53,857 bases of DNA from Gammaproteobacteria bacterium (GCA_028819565.1 JAPPLD010000029.1:98998-152854); one strand, 5' to 3'. Shown: positions 1 through 9,619, counted from the first letter of the stretch. The notes: generated by a model not told the origin, from the letters alone. Made by a program: numbers and translations.

Positions 1-41
1 GCATGACCGCCCTTGAACTCGGGCAAGAAAAACGGCTTCAT
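1..41 (-). CDS. 5' end of an unidentified gene, cut by the window edge
   Basis: An ATG at 41 on the minus strand opens a frame reading MKPFFLPEFKGGH before the window ends. A strong Shine-Dalgarno (GGGAGG) lies about 6 nt upstream of it. The frame follows ubiE by 40 nt on the same strand, so it is probably the next gene of the dapF-to-ubiE operon. Thirteen codons are too few to identify it. ubiJ or ubiB would be expected from E. coli gene order, but I cannot support either. Confidence 0.45.
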   Translation of the reverse strand, partial: MKPFFLPEFKGGH

Positions 42-81
42 TGCGGCCTCCCTCGTGGCATCCCGCCCTGTTGGCCAGGTT

Positions 82-813
82 TCAGTCGATTCGTGTTCCG
101 CGATGGATCGCCACGATCCCGGCGCTTAGATTGAAATACTGGCAGGACGCGAACCCCGCGGCGCGCATCATTTCGCGCAGGGTCCGTTGATCCGGATGCA
201 CGGCAATGGATTCGGCCAGGTAGCGATAGCTATCTCGGTCCCCAGCCACCAGTTCGCCAAGCTTTGGTACGGCCTGATGCGTGTACGCATGGTAGAGCGG
301 CTCCAGCCAAGCAGCCGGCTGGGAGAATTCGAGCACAACCGCCAGCCCACCGGGGCGCAGGACCCGATACATCTCTTTCAGGCAAGCCGAGGGATTCGTG
401 AAGTTGCGCAAGCCGAACCCGACCAGAACCCGGTCGAACGACTCCGATTCGAAAGGAAGCGCCACTGCATTTCCCTGCACGACCGGAATATCCGTCAAAC
501 CTTCGTCCAACAGTCGGTCCCGGCCTTGGGTCAACATGCCATTGCTGAAGTCGCATAGGACCACCTGTCCTTCCAGGCCGACTTTCGAGCGAACCAGCCG
601 GGCCAAGTCGCCGGTGCCACCAGCAAGGTCCAGCACACATTGGCCTTCCCGGAGTTGCGCGAGCAGCGCAAACGTACGTTTCCAGACCCGGTGCAGCCCG
701 AACGACATCAAGTCGTTCATCAAGTCGTAGCGAAATGCCACCGACTCGAATACCTCGTTTACAAGGCGGGTTTTTTCATCCGGTTCGACCTCCCGGTAGC
801 CAAAGCGCGCCAT
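82..813 (-). CDS. ubiE: UbiE, C-methyltransferase of ubiquinone/menaquinone synthesis
   Basis: The 243-residue protein is a class I SAM-dependent methyltransferase of the UbiE/COQ5 family, which methylates the C-2 position of the benzoquinol ring (or demethylmenaquinol). The N-terminal VxxVFxxVAxRYDLMNDLMS signature is at about residues 19-37, and the SAM-binding motif VLDLAGGTGDLA follows at about 60-71. The family motif near GFGLRNF sits about residue 133. Length and start match the family. A Shine-Dalgarno GGAG lies 10 nt before the ATG. The gene starts 4 nt after the stop of the DUF971 gene, so the two are co-transcribed. With no menaquinone genes in view and two UbiH-type hydroxylases elsewhere in the window, a role in ubiquinone synthesis is the natural inference. 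Confidence 0.96.
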   Translation of the reverse strand: MARFGYREVEPDEKTRLVNEVFESVAFRYDLMNDLMSFGLHRVWKRTFALLAQLREGQCVLDLAGGTGDLARLVRSKVGLEGQVVLCDFSNGMLTQGRDRLLDEGLTDIPVVQGNAVALPFESESFDRVLVGFGLRNFTNPSACLKEMYRVLRPGGLAVVLEFSQPAAWLEPLYHAYTHQAVPKLGELVAGDRDSYRYLAESIAVHPDQRTLREMMRAAGFASCQYFNLSAGIVAIHRGTRID

Positions 814-817
814 AAGA

Positions 818-1183
818 CTAGTTCTCCGTGACCTTCCGCTCGATTCTGGCTTCTTTCAGGCGGTCCAGGTAACGTTGCCAGCGCATCTCAAAATCGCGAC
901 CTAATTCATATAGGTAGTCCCAGGAATAAATGCCCGTGTCATGGCCGTCGCTGAACACCAGTTTCACCGCATAGTGACCGACCGGCTCGATCGCATCGAT
1001 GGCAACGTCTTCCTTGCCGACCTGCAGGGTTTCCTCTCCCGGACCGTGGCCCATGACTTCGGCAGAAGGCGAATACACCCGGAGGTATTCGCAGCTCAAC
1101 TGGAAGCGCTCCTCACCGAACGCGAGTTCCAGAACCCGGGAACGTTGATGCAAATGCAGCTCTGTCGGAGTGTTTTGACTCAT
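818..1183 (-). CDS. DUF971 family protein
   Basis: This 121-residue protein belongs to the DUF971 family, related to the N-terminal domain of gamma-butyrobetaine hydroxylase. The pattern VLELAFGEERFQLSCEYLRVYSPSAEV at the N-terminus and the GHDTGIYSWDYLYELG block at about residues 80-95 are diagnostic. In many beta- and gammaproteobacteria a DUF971 gene sits directly before ubiE, as here. The molecular function is unknown; the fold is linked to iron or zinc binding in related domains, but no metal site is obvious here apart from one Cys and scattered His. It starts 27 nt after the xerC stop and ends 4 nt before ubiE. Confidence 0.88.
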   Translation of the reverse strand: MSQNTPTELHLHQRSRVLELAFGEERFQLSCEYLRVYSPSAEVMGHGPGEETLQVGKEDVAIDAIEPVGHYAVKLVFSDGHDTGIYSWDYLYELGRDFEMRWQRYLDRLKEARIERKVTEN

Positions 1184-1210
1184 CCGCCTATTTTGCCGGA
1201 AATCAAGAAC

Positions 1211-2119
1211 TTAATTCCGCCGCCTTGCTCGCGGGTGCGCGGAGTCGTAGGTCTGGGCTAGGTGCTGATAATCGAGGTGTGTGTAAATCTGCGTAGTGCT
1301 GATGCGGCGGTGCCCCAGCAATTCCTGCACGGCGCGCAGGTCGCCGGATGATTCCAGCAGATGGCTGGCGAAAGAATGGCGGAACAGGTGGGGATGCAGC
1401 GCCTGGTCACTTCCTGAAGCACAGCCAAACTGGCGCAGGCGCATCTGTACGTTACGAGCCGATAAACGCCGCCCCCGCTGACCCACAAACAACGCGGTCT
1501 CTTCGGGATGCGCCATCTTTGCGCGCACATCAAGCCAGCCGCGCAAAGCTTTCAGCGCCATCCGCCCGACCGGAAGCTTTCTCTCCACCCGGCCTTTCCC
1601 AAGAACCAAAACTTCCCCTGCCGCCATATCCAAGTCATTGCAATTCAGCCCCACCAGTTCGGACAGGCGCATGCCACTGGAATACAGGAGCTCGAACATG
1701 GACAGATCACGGTATCCCAGTGGGCCATTCGGTGTCGAATCCAGCAGGCGCATTACGGCATCGACATCCAGCACCTTGGGAAGCGTCCGGGGCTGCCGGG
1801 GGGCGCGAACTCCGCTCGCCGGATTGTCCGCCCGGCGCTGGGTCGCCACCAGATGGTCGTAGAACCCGCGCAACGCCGACAGGACGCGTTGGATTGACCG
1901 CGGGGACCGCCCCTGCCGGAACAAATGCGCGGCATAGCGCTGAACATCGCTTTCATGCGCCTGGGCAGGCTCAACCGATTGTTCGCCGAGCCAGCGGATG
2001 AACTGCCGGATATCGCTGGTGTAGCCAGCGACGGTATGTACCGAGTAATTGCGTTCCCAGCGCAGTTTGGCCTGGAATTCCTCCAGCCACTTTTTCGTGT
2101 CTTCTGACAACCCACTCAT
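1211..2119 (-). CDS. xerC: XerC tyrosine recombinase
   Basis: The 302-residue protein is a Xer-type site-specific recombinase, which with XerD resolves chromosome dimers at dif. The N-terminal SAM-like core-binding domain (about 1-100) is followed by a catalytic domain with the tyrosine-recombinase residues in order: R in SSGMRLSEL (about 149-157), HLFRHSFASHLL (HxxR, about 245-255), and LLGHRRISTTQIYTH (H and the nucleophilic Tyr, about 268-282). The family length is about 300. The position after dapF and DUF484 is the conserved gammaproteobacterial location of xerC rather than xerD. Its ATG overlaps the stop of the DUF484 gene (ATGA), indicating translational coupling. Confidence 0.95.
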   Translation of the reverse strand: MSGLSEDTKKWLEEFQAKLRWERNYSVHTVAGYTSDIRQFIRWLGEQSVEPAQAHESDVQRYAAHLFRQGRSPRSIQRVLSALRGFYDHLVATQRRADNPASGVRAPRQPRTLPKVLDVDAVMRLLDSTPNGPLGYRDLSMFELLYSSGMRLSELVGLNCNDLDMAAGEVLVLGKGRVERKLPVGRMALKALRGWLDVRAKMAHPEETALFVGQRGRRLSARNVQMRLRQFGCASGSDQALHPHLFRHSFASHLLESSGDLRAVQELLGHRRISTTQIYTHLDYQHLAQTYDSAHPRARRRN

Positions 2120-2799
2120 GGAGACTTCCGAGGCTCGCAGAATCGGTCGATCAAGGCTGCCGTGAGATCAGCCACGTGCAGGAGCAGAGTGGTATCGCCT
2201 TCACGGTCGATGCCCGGCGGAAGTTCCCGACAAAGTATGCCGAAGCGCCGTCTCCGCTTCAGGGGCGCAATGACCAAGGTGTCCGAATCTGCGCTTGATT
2301 TCGGCCACAGCATCAGTACGGTCTCGCGATCCGTCAGGATCTGCGGACCTTTCCGGAAAACGGTCATGATCGCGCGAATCAGGGGCGGGTGTTCGGGAAT
2401 CTTGTACTTGGCGGCAACACGTGGAATTTCCGGTCGCAGCCGAATTGCCCAACCGGCGTTCGGGAAATGGCGAAGCAAGCGCTTTTCCTGTGCCTGAATC
2501 GCAGCCCCTATGGAACTTGGACGATCTTGCAGGCTTTCCGCCGCCAGAATCAGGGCATGGTCGATCAACTTCTGGTTGCGGCCGGCCATCTGGAACATGG
2601 CTTCCAGATGTGCGTTATGTTCTCGCAGCCGACGGGCCTGATACGCCTGAAATGAAATGGTCCCGTCCGAATCCTGCGGCAACTGCATCTGCTCCAGCAG
2701 TTCCGGCCGGCCAACTAGAAAATTAGGGTGTTTTTCGAGCCAAGCCTGAACCTGTGCCGCGGACAGCTCGCGTGGCGCAGATTTGGATTTCGGACTCAT
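2116..2799 (-). CDS. DUF484 family protein
   Basis: The 227-residue protein belongs to the DUF484 family (YigA in E. coli), a GAF-like family of unknown role found between dapF and xerC. The N-terminal signature, VQAWLEKHPNFL followed by LLEQMQLP, is present, with a coiled-coil-like stretch after it. The start is placed at 2799 because that ATG overlaps the dapF TGA stop (ATGA) and gives the usual family length; a longer frame upstream lies inside dapF. It overlaps xerC by 4 bp. The conserved linkage with xerC is known, but no function has been shown. Confidence 0.9.
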   Translation of the reverse strand: MSPKSKSAPRELSAAQVQAWLEKHPNFLVGRPELLEQMQLPQDSDGTISFQAYQARRLREHNAHLEAMFQMAGRNQKLIDHALILAAESLQDRPSSIGAAIQAQEKRLLRHFPNAGWAIRLRPEIPRVAAKYKIPEHPPLIRAIMTVFRKGPQILTDRETVLMLWPKSSADSDTLVIAPLKRRRRFGILCRELPPGIDREGDTTLLLHVADLTAALIDRFCEPRKSP

Positions 2800-3626
2800 A
2801 ATTCCACAGAACCAGTATAGGCATACTCCGCACTGCCCCGCAACACCACCGGCTGACCCTCGCCTTCCCAATGCACCTGAAGGTCTCCGCCAGGAAGCGA
2901 TACCACTACATCCTCCTGGAGTTCTCCCACCAGCCGGCCTGCAACCACTGCCGCGCAAGCCCCGGTGCCGCAACCCGGAGTCTCGCCGACTCCGCGCTCC
3001 CAGACCCGTAGCCGGATGTGCCGAGGGGTGGAGATTTCCATGAAACCCACATTGGCATGCCGGGGGAATCTCGGATGGGTCTCGATCCGGGGCCCCAGAA
3101 TGTTCACCGGCGCACTGCCGATTGCATCGACGGTCAGCACCGCGTGCGGATTGCCCATGGAAACCGCGGCAATCGAATATTCCTTTCCACCCACCTCCAG
3201 GATGTAAGTGGGGTGACGGCCTCGATTCGAAAAGGGAATTTCGTCCGGTTCCAGCCTCGGAACGCCCATATTGACGCTCACCGAGCTGTCGTCATGCAGT
3301 TGCAGAACGACTTCTCCCGAAGGTGCGCGCGCGCGCTGGTTCGAGGCATCTGCATACTTCCGGTCGGCGGCATAACGGCCCAGGCAGCGTGCGCCATTGC
3401 CGCATTGTTCCACTGACTGGCCGTCGGCATTGTAGATCCGGTAGGAGAAGTGGATGTCGGGATCCGGGTCCGGATCCAGAAACAACACCTGATCACATCC
3501 GATCCCGACGCGGCGATCCGCGAGTCTTCGCAATTGGGCTACCGTCAGGGAAATCTCACGGTCCCAAGCATCCAGGACGACAAAGTCGTTGCCCAGACTG
3601 TGCATTTTGGTGAAGCCGAGTCGCAT
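2796..3626 (-). CDS. dapF: Diaminopimelate epimerase DapF
   Basis: DapF interconverts LL- and meso-diaminopimelate for lysine and peptidoglycan synthesis. The 276-residue protein begins with the family N-terminus (FTKMHSLGNDFVVLD). It carries both catalytic cysteines: one in EQCGNGARCLG (about residues 74-84) and one in ETPGCGTGACAA (about 215-226). Family length is about 275. It is the first gene of the minus-strand operon dapF-DUF484-xerC-DUF971-ubiE. There is no Shine-Dalgarno before the ATG; instead TAAAAT lies 6 nt upstream, see the promoter entry. Neighbouring sequence upstream (3640-6560) is much more AT-rich and is accessory. Confidence 0.97.
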   Translation of the reverse strand: MRLGFTKMHSLGNDFVVLDAWDREISLTVAQLRRLADRRVGIGCDQVLFLDPDPDPDIHFSYRIYNADGQSVEQCGNGARCLGRYAADRKYADASNQRARAPSGEVVLQLHDDSSVSVNMGVPRLEPDEIPFSNRGRHPTYILEVGGKEYSIAAVSMGNPHAVLTVDAIGSAPVNILGPRIETHPRFPRHANVGFMEISTPRHIRLRVWERGVGETPGCGTGACAAVVAGRLVGELQEDVVVSLPGGDLQVHWEGEGQPVVLRGSAEYAYTGSVEL

Positions 3627-3632
3627 CGGTGC

Positions 3633-3638
3633 ATTTTA
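3633..3638 (-). promoter_or_regulatory. -10 element placed for leaderless dapF transcription
   Basis: On the minus strand TAAAAT is followed by GCACCG and then the dapF ATG, a gap of 6 nt. A -10 element at this spacing would start transcription at or within a base of the A of ATG. No Shine-Dalgarno sequence and no convincing -35 box are visible. Confidence 0.5.
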
Positions 3639-3715
3639 CTTGCTCAGACGAATTCTTATTTAAGCTAGTATTTTCAGTAGGAAGCAGACTTGCAGTTTTG
3701 GAAAAAATTCCCATT

Positions 3716-3724
3716 TGGTATGAT
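3716..3724 (+). promoter_or_regulatory. Extended -10 promoter of the R-M operon
   Basis: TGGTATGAT is an extended -10 (TGn plus TATGAT, five of six bases of TATAAT). Transcription would start near 3731. This rules out the ATG at 3690 as a translation start and supports the ATG at 3765. The -35 region is weak, as is usual with extended -10 promoters. Confidence 0.5.
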
Positions 3725-3764
3725 GCAAAAACTCGCTCGAAAACCCGCTGTCCGAAAGGAGAAG

Positions 3765-4685
3765 ATGGCCAGTCAACCCGCCCAGCAAACATCGGCGGAA
3801 ACTTTCTCTAAAGCGCCTCTGCAGCCACATGCGCCCACTGAAAAAACTGGGATTCTCGACAATGCCGACATGGCATGTGAAGACAATCTGAAATATATGC
3901 GGAGATTCAAGGATGGCGTGATGAGCCTAATCGTTACCTCTCCGCCATACAACCTTGGAAAGTCGTATGAACAACAATCCTCTTTAGATGCCTATCTAGA
4001 GCATCAAGACAAAGTGATCGGTGAATGTGTGCGACTGCTCAATTCGTCTGGCTCCATTTGTTGGCAGGTTGGAAATTATGTAGAAAAAGGGGAAATTGTG
4101 CCATTGGATAACGTTCTGTTTCCTCTATTCAAAAAACATGGCCTTAAACTGCGAAATCGAATCATATGGCACTTCGGACATGGCCTACATTGCTCCCGAC
4201 GATTCTCTGGCCGATACGAAACAATCAACTGGTGGACGAAAAGCGACGATTACACCTTTCATCTGGATCCAGTTAGAGTTCCCTCAAAATACCCCAACAA
4301 AAAATACTTCAAGGGCCCAAAGGTAGGGAAATTGTCGGGAAATCCCAAGGGGAAAAATCCCAGTGACGTCTGGATCTTTCCAAACGTTAAAAGCAATCAT
4401 GTCGAGAAAACAATTCACCCATGCCAGTTTCCTGTTGAACTGGTGGAACGGTTAGTGCTTTCCATGACTGATCCTGGGGATACAGTTTTTGATCCTTATA
4501 TGGGAGTAGGTTCTTCAGTAATAGCCGCCCTGATGCATGAGCGCATGGGTTACGGGTGTGACACAGAAAAAGAATATGTAGGTATAGCGTGGGAAAGGGT
4601 ACGTGCGCTACAGTCAGGAAAGTTGCGTACACGGCCAATGGGGAAACCTGTCTACGACCCGGCGAAACCGAACGGCGGCCATTAA
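3765..4685 (+). CDS. Type II DNA methyltransferase, beta-class (likely N4-cytosine)
   Basis: The protein (306 residues from this start) is an amino-group DNA methyltransferase. Motif IV is TSPPYN at about residues 58-63 and precedes motif I, FDPYMGVGSS, at about 242-251, so this is the beta-class permutation. A TSPPY motif is commonest in N4-cytosine enzymes, although N6-adenine is possible. A longer frame opens at 3690, but that ATG lies upstream of the predicted transcription start; the ATG at 3765 has an AAGGAG just before it. The TAA stop is directly followed by the ATG of the endonuclease gene, forming a coupled R-M operon. Base composition is visibly AT-richer than the flanking dapF and rplU regions, which suggests horizontal acquisition. 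Confidence 0.88.
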   Translation: MASQPAQQTSAETFSKAPLQPHAPTEKTGILDNADMACEDNLKYMRRFKDGVMSLIVTSPPYNLGKSYEQQSSLDAYLEHQDKVIGECVRLLNSSGSICWQVGNYVEKGEIVPLDNVLFPLFKKHGLKLRNRIIWHFGHGLHCSRRFSGRYETINWWTKSDDYTFHLDPVRVPSKYPNKKYFKGPKVGKLSGNPKGKNPSDVWIFPNVKSNHVEKTIHPCQFPVELVERLVLSMTDPGDTVFDPYMGVGSSVIAALMHERMGYGCDTEKEYVGIAWERVRALQSGKLRTRPMGKPVYDPAKPNGGH

Positions 4686-5297
4686 ATGCGCATTGCTGCC
4701 AAATACTCGCACATGAATGGCGAGGAATTTCTACTAGTCCACAAGCCAAAATTGTGGCAGGAAGTTCAAGATGTCATCGCATCAGTCGATGCGGAGGCAT
4801 GTCGGACTAAAGTCTCTAAAGAAATAACAAAAAGGGGTAGACGACTATATTCGCCTATAGATATGAACAAAGCTTTCAAAGAGGGATTGGAAAGTTTTGG
4901 CTGGAAGTCTGAAAGACGGAATTTTTGGGTGACACAAGATGAACAGTTACTTCGAGACACTCTGCACATGCTTCCTGAAGAGCAGAAAGAAGCAATCAAA
5001 GGTGCTGGCCTTGAACCCATTTTGTCCTACAACCAAACAGACTTTGTTAAATCAAAGGTCGCAGTGGAAGTGCAGTTTGGAAAATATGCGTTTGTTGCCC
5101 ATGATTTATTCGTAAAACATTTAAGTTTCTTCGTTTCAGATGTCATCGACGTGGGAATTGAAATACTACCCATGAAAGAGCTTGAGACACAAATGTCGTC
5201 AGGCGTTCCATATTTCGAACGAGATTTACTGAATATCCTCAGACAGGGACGCGGAGTGCCCGCAGTTCCTTTAATCCTTGTAGGCGTTGCCCCGTAA
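4686..5297 (+). CDS. Type II restriction endonuclease, BglII/BstYI family
   Basis: This 203-residue protein resembles the BglII/BstYI group of restriction enzymes, which cleave GATC-centred sites. The core YNQTDFVKSKVAVEVQFGKY carries D119, E128 and Q130: the D-x8-E-x-Q spacing equals that recalled for BglII (D84, E93, Q95), where Gln replaces the usual catalytic Lys of the PD-(D/E)xK fold. The following hydrophobic block and the MKELETQMSSG stretch (about 163-173) also fit this family. The ATG directly abuts the methyltransferase stop (TAAATG). The recognition sequence is inferred to contain GATC (AGATCT or RGATCY); both AGATCT and GGATCC occur in this window, so no site depletion is evident. 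Confidence 0.85.
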   Translation: MRIAAKYSHMNGEEFLLVHKPKLWQEVQDVIASVDAEACRTKVSKEITKRGRRLYSPIDMNKAFKEGLESFGWKSERRNFWVTQDEQLLRDTLHMLPEEQKEAIKGAGLEPILSYNQTDFVKSKVAVEVQFGKYAFVAHDLFVKHLSFFVSDVIDVGIEILPMKELETQMSSGVPYFERDLLNILRQGRGVPAVPLILVGVAP

Positions 5298-5322
5298 ATC
5301 TGAGTCTAAGGGTTACGTGGAA

Positions 5323-5337
5323 GGCTAAAACTTAGCC
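5323..5337. terminator. Short hairpin between convergent island operons
   Basis: GGCTAA and TTAGCC form a perfect 6-bp stem with an AAC loop. The right arm includes the stop codon of the HEPN gene. It separates the convergent R-M operon and HEPN unit. There is no clear T-run on either side, so it would be a weak terminator at best. Confidence 0.3.
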
Positions 5338-6057
5338 AAACACTCTAAATACATTTAGAAGCAGTATTTCTATATGATGTGCTGCTGTGTTGGCGCCAAT
5401 CTTCAGAGAATTCGGATGGCCACAACTATTACGGAGGTCAAGACAGCGTTTCAGTTCATTTTTTACATTTTTCCCGATAATGGAACATGCTGCAATTCGA
5501 TCTAAAAAATCTGCTTCCCTCAATATGCCCAAATCATCCGTTGTTTTCGCATTTTTCCATTTAGGATTTATGCGCCTCATTTCCTGATTGAATTCGTCCA
5601 AATATTCTTTACACACGTGGCTTTGCAAGATGGCTATCGCACCAACCCAAGACATAACAATTGCTGACCGATAGAGTTCAGCCTCATAGCATTTAATCGC
5701 CTCTTCCACAAAAGTACGTATTTCATTACTTTTAATATGCAAGAGTTCTGTTCGGAGATCAGTCGCCACCTGCACCGCCGCCGGCCCAATCTTCGTGACA
5801 CCAAGATTTCTTAAATGCTGCTTGCCTGCATCAGTTATTTCCCATCCCTCCTGCACTCTAATCGCCAGCCCGCGGCTATTGCCCAAAGAGGCCGACGGGT
5901 TCCAAGTCTTTGGTACCTGAAACCCGGCCTCCTTAGCGCGGTTCCTTATTTCTTTAATTTGGCACGGCCTATCCCATGTCGCGAGGATAAGCAATAACTT
6001 GTCACGTTGCGACAGTTCGCGGTATAGCCAAATCTTTAAATCACTCCTGCTTAGCAA
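5332..6057 (-). CDS. Putative HEPN-domain RNase with N-terminal winged helix
   Basis: I do not recognise a named family. From the TTG start the protein has 241 residues. The N-terminal 90 residues look like a winged helix (LLLILATWDRPCQIKEI helix; GWEITDAGKQHLRNLGV wing and helix). The C-terminal part is alpha-helical and ends with LRNSCGHP, giving R209-x4-H214. This fits the R-x4-6-H motif of HEPN ribonucleases, found in abortive-infection and toxin-antitoxin systems. The start is uncertain: an ATG at 6117 overlaps the upstream gene by 77 nt, whereas the TTG at 6057 is preceded by GGAGG at 6 nt and overlaps by only 17 nt, so I prefer the TTG. It forms a two-gene unit with the gene at 6041-6556. 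Confidence 0.6.
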   Translation of the reverse strand: MLSRSDLKIWLYRELSQRDKLLLILATWDRPCQIKEIRNRAKEAGFQVPKTWNPSASLGNSRGLAIRVQEGWEITDAGKQHLRNLGVTKIGPAAVQVATDLRTELLHIKSNEIRTFVEEAIKCYEAELYRSAIVMSWVGAIAILQSHVCKEYLDEFNQEMRRINPKWKNAKTTDDLGILREADFLDRIAACSIIGKNVKNELKRCLDLRNSCGHPNSLKIGANTAAHHIEILLLNVFRVFG

Positions 6058-6556
6058 GTTTCTCCTCCAATACCTTCCTTTCTTTTGGAGAAAGCGTGTA
6101 TGTGTCCTTCCCGACAAGGCGCAAACGATCAGCCCTTACCAATCGCTCAAGATATTGGCTAAGGTTGCTGTTGTATGTTCTTTTATAGAAAGGTGCAGCA
6201 GATTTCATGGTAGTCAAAATTTCTTTTCGGCTCATGCTTTCCTGCCCTTCAATCAGCACCAATCTCACTGACGCGGCGATTATCAAATCTGGACCAGATT
6301 CCACCGCAAGAATTGTTGCAATAGTATTCGTAGAATGGCCGGAATCAATTGATGGACCTGCTGAACCCGCAGGGGCTCCGGGGGTTCCGTGGGAAACCTG
6401 CTGACCAGTAGGTAGAGCAGCTCTATTCTCTGTATAAAAGCCAAGGGTTTTCTCTATAAGATGAAATATGTCCTTTTTTAGGTACGCTTCATCTCCTTCG
6501 TAGGCGATCTCAAATCCGCCCATTTTTATTTGTATTTTCGCTATATCTCCGTTCAT
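6041..6556 (-). CDS. Unknown protein with linker and C-terminal winged-helix-like domain
   Basis: The 171-residue protein is not recognised. Residues 1-42 look like a small beta-beta-alpha module (IQIKMGGFEIAYEGDEAYL followed by a helix), similar in style to short N-terminal modules in bacterial conflict proteins. Residues 45-75 are a Gly/Pro/Ser/Ala-rich flexible linker. Residues 80-171 are helical and end in a likely winged helix (SRKEILTTMKSAAP, then YLERLVRADRLRLVGKDTYTLSPKE). The ATG has a near-ideal Shine-Dalgarno (GGAGG, 7 nt upstream). It overlaps the HEPN gene downstream by 17 nt. By position it could be the antitoxin, regulator or sensor partner of that protein; this is inference. 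Confidence 0.6.
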   Translation of the reverse strand: MNGDIAKIQIKMGGFEIAYEGDEAYLKKDIFHLIEKTLGFYTENRAALPTGQQVSHGTPGAPAGSAGPSIDSGHSTNTIATILAVESGPDLIIAASVRLVLIEGQESMSRKEILTTMKSAAPFYKRTYNSNLSQYLERLVRADRLRLVGKDTYTLSPKERKVLEEKLAKQE

Positions 6557-6600
6557 AGGATTACCTCCAAAAATGATTTAATAAGCATAGTTGCTTGCGA

Positions 6601-6614
6601 CATAATCTATTATG
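6601..6614. promoter_or_regulatory. Palindromic operator candidate over the HEPN-unit promoter
   Basis: CATAAT-ct-ATTATG is a perfect inverted repeat with 6-bp arms. Its right arm is the -10 box of the minus-strand promoter for the winged-helix/HEPN pair. A repressor bound here would block that promoter, which suggests autoregulation by the winged-helix protein. Confidence 0.4.
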
Positions 6615-6636
6615 GTATCTTTTCCTAAAATAGCAA
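6609..6636 (-). promoter_or_regulatory. Promoter of the winged-helix/HEPN unit
   Basis: On the minus strand TTGCTA (6631-6636) and CATAAT (6609-6614) are separated by 16 bp. This would give a leader of roughly 45 nt to the ATG at 6556, which has its own Shine-Dalgarno. Confidence 0.45.
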
Positions 6637-6725
6637 GAGTGAATGCATGGTGCAATGGCAAACTCAAGATCGTGAAGTAGACTGGACATAGTTTCTTCCA
6701 AGTCTTCCACTTTTTGACCGCAAGT

Positions 6726-6754
6726 TTGCCAGACTGTCGGGATTTGGCTAGAAT
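6726..6754 (+). promoter_or_regulatory. Promoter of rplU-rpmA
   Basis: TTGCCA (6726-6731) and TAGAAT (6749-6754) are separated by exactly 17 bp, close to the sigma-70 consensus. The start point would be near 6761, leaving a leader of about 23 nt before the rplU ATG. No Shine-Dalgarno is visible in that leader. The rest of 6557-6783 holds only this promoter and the divergent HEPN-unit promoter. Confidence 0.6.
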
Positions 6755-6783
6755 ACGCGCCCCCTGACGGTTCAATCCTTCTC

Positions 6784-7095
6784 ATGTACGCAGTCATCGA
6801 AACCGGCGGCAAGCAATACCGTGTCCAGCCCGGCGACATCATCCGGGTGGAGCGGCTTGCGGGCGAGCCCGGCGACAAGGTCGAATTCGACCGCGTGCTG
6901 CTGGTAGCAGACAAGAAAAAAACCCATATCGGCACGCCGCATGTGGAAGGGGGACGTGTCGCCGCCCAAGTGACCAGCCACGGCCGTGCGCCGAAGATCG
7001 AGGTGGTCAAATTCCGGCGGCGGAAGAACTCCCGGACCCGCACCGGGCACCGTCAGCATTGGACTGAACTCGAAATTAAAGACATCCAGGTGTGA
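6784..7095 (+). CDS. rplU: 50S ribosomal protein L21
   Basis: The 103-residue protein begins [14 protein letters not shown], the L21 signature, and ends with the conserved [14 protein letters not shown] basic region. L21 binds 23S rRNA in the large subunit. Length matches E. coli L21 (103). It is the first gene of rplU-rpmA, with rpmA 7 nt downstream and obgE beyond, the standard bacterial arrangement. The GC-rich base composition returns here after the AT-rich island on its left. Confidence 0.98.
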   Translation: MYAVIETGGKQYRVQPGDIIRVERLAGEPGDKVEFDRVLLVADKKKTHIGTPHVEGGRVAAQVTSHGRAPKIEVVKFRRRKNSRTRTGHRQHWTELEIKDIQV

Positions 7096-7102
7096 GGCGA
7101 CA

Positions 7103-7353
7103 ATGGCACACAAGAAATCAGGCGGCAGTTCCAGGAACGGACGCGATTCCGAGTCCAAGCGGCTTGGCGTAAAGCGCTTCGGCGGCCAGCAGGTTCGCGC
7201 CGGAACCATCCTAGTGCGCCAGCGTGGCACTCGCTACCGGCCTGGGTCTTTCGTCGGCTGCGGCCGCGACCACACCCTGTTCGCCAAGGTGGACGGAATC
7301 GTGGAATTCCGCTCCCGCGGACGCGAAAGTCGTACGTACGTATCGGTCAACCC

Positions 7354-7363
<10 letters not shown>
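7103..7363 (+). CDS. rpmA: 50S ribosomal protein L27
   Basis: The 86-residue protein starts [16 protein letters not shown], the L27 N-terminus that reaches the peptidyl-transferase centre, and contains the conserved [15 protein letters not shown] and [11 protein letters not shown] blocks. The ATG at 7103 is fixed by homology; a longer in-frame extension overlaps rplU and is not real. A GAGG lies a few nt upstream. The stop codon lies within the first of three hairpins that follow the gene. Confidence 0.97.

Positions 7364-9615
<2,252 letters not shown>

Positions 9616-9619
<4 letters not shown>

Noticed and set aside
3690-3764. N-terminal extension of the methyltransferase from the ATG at 3690
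   Set aside because: The extension overlaps the extended -10 promoter at 3716-3724, so it would not be transcribed; the ATG at 3765 has an AAGGAG.
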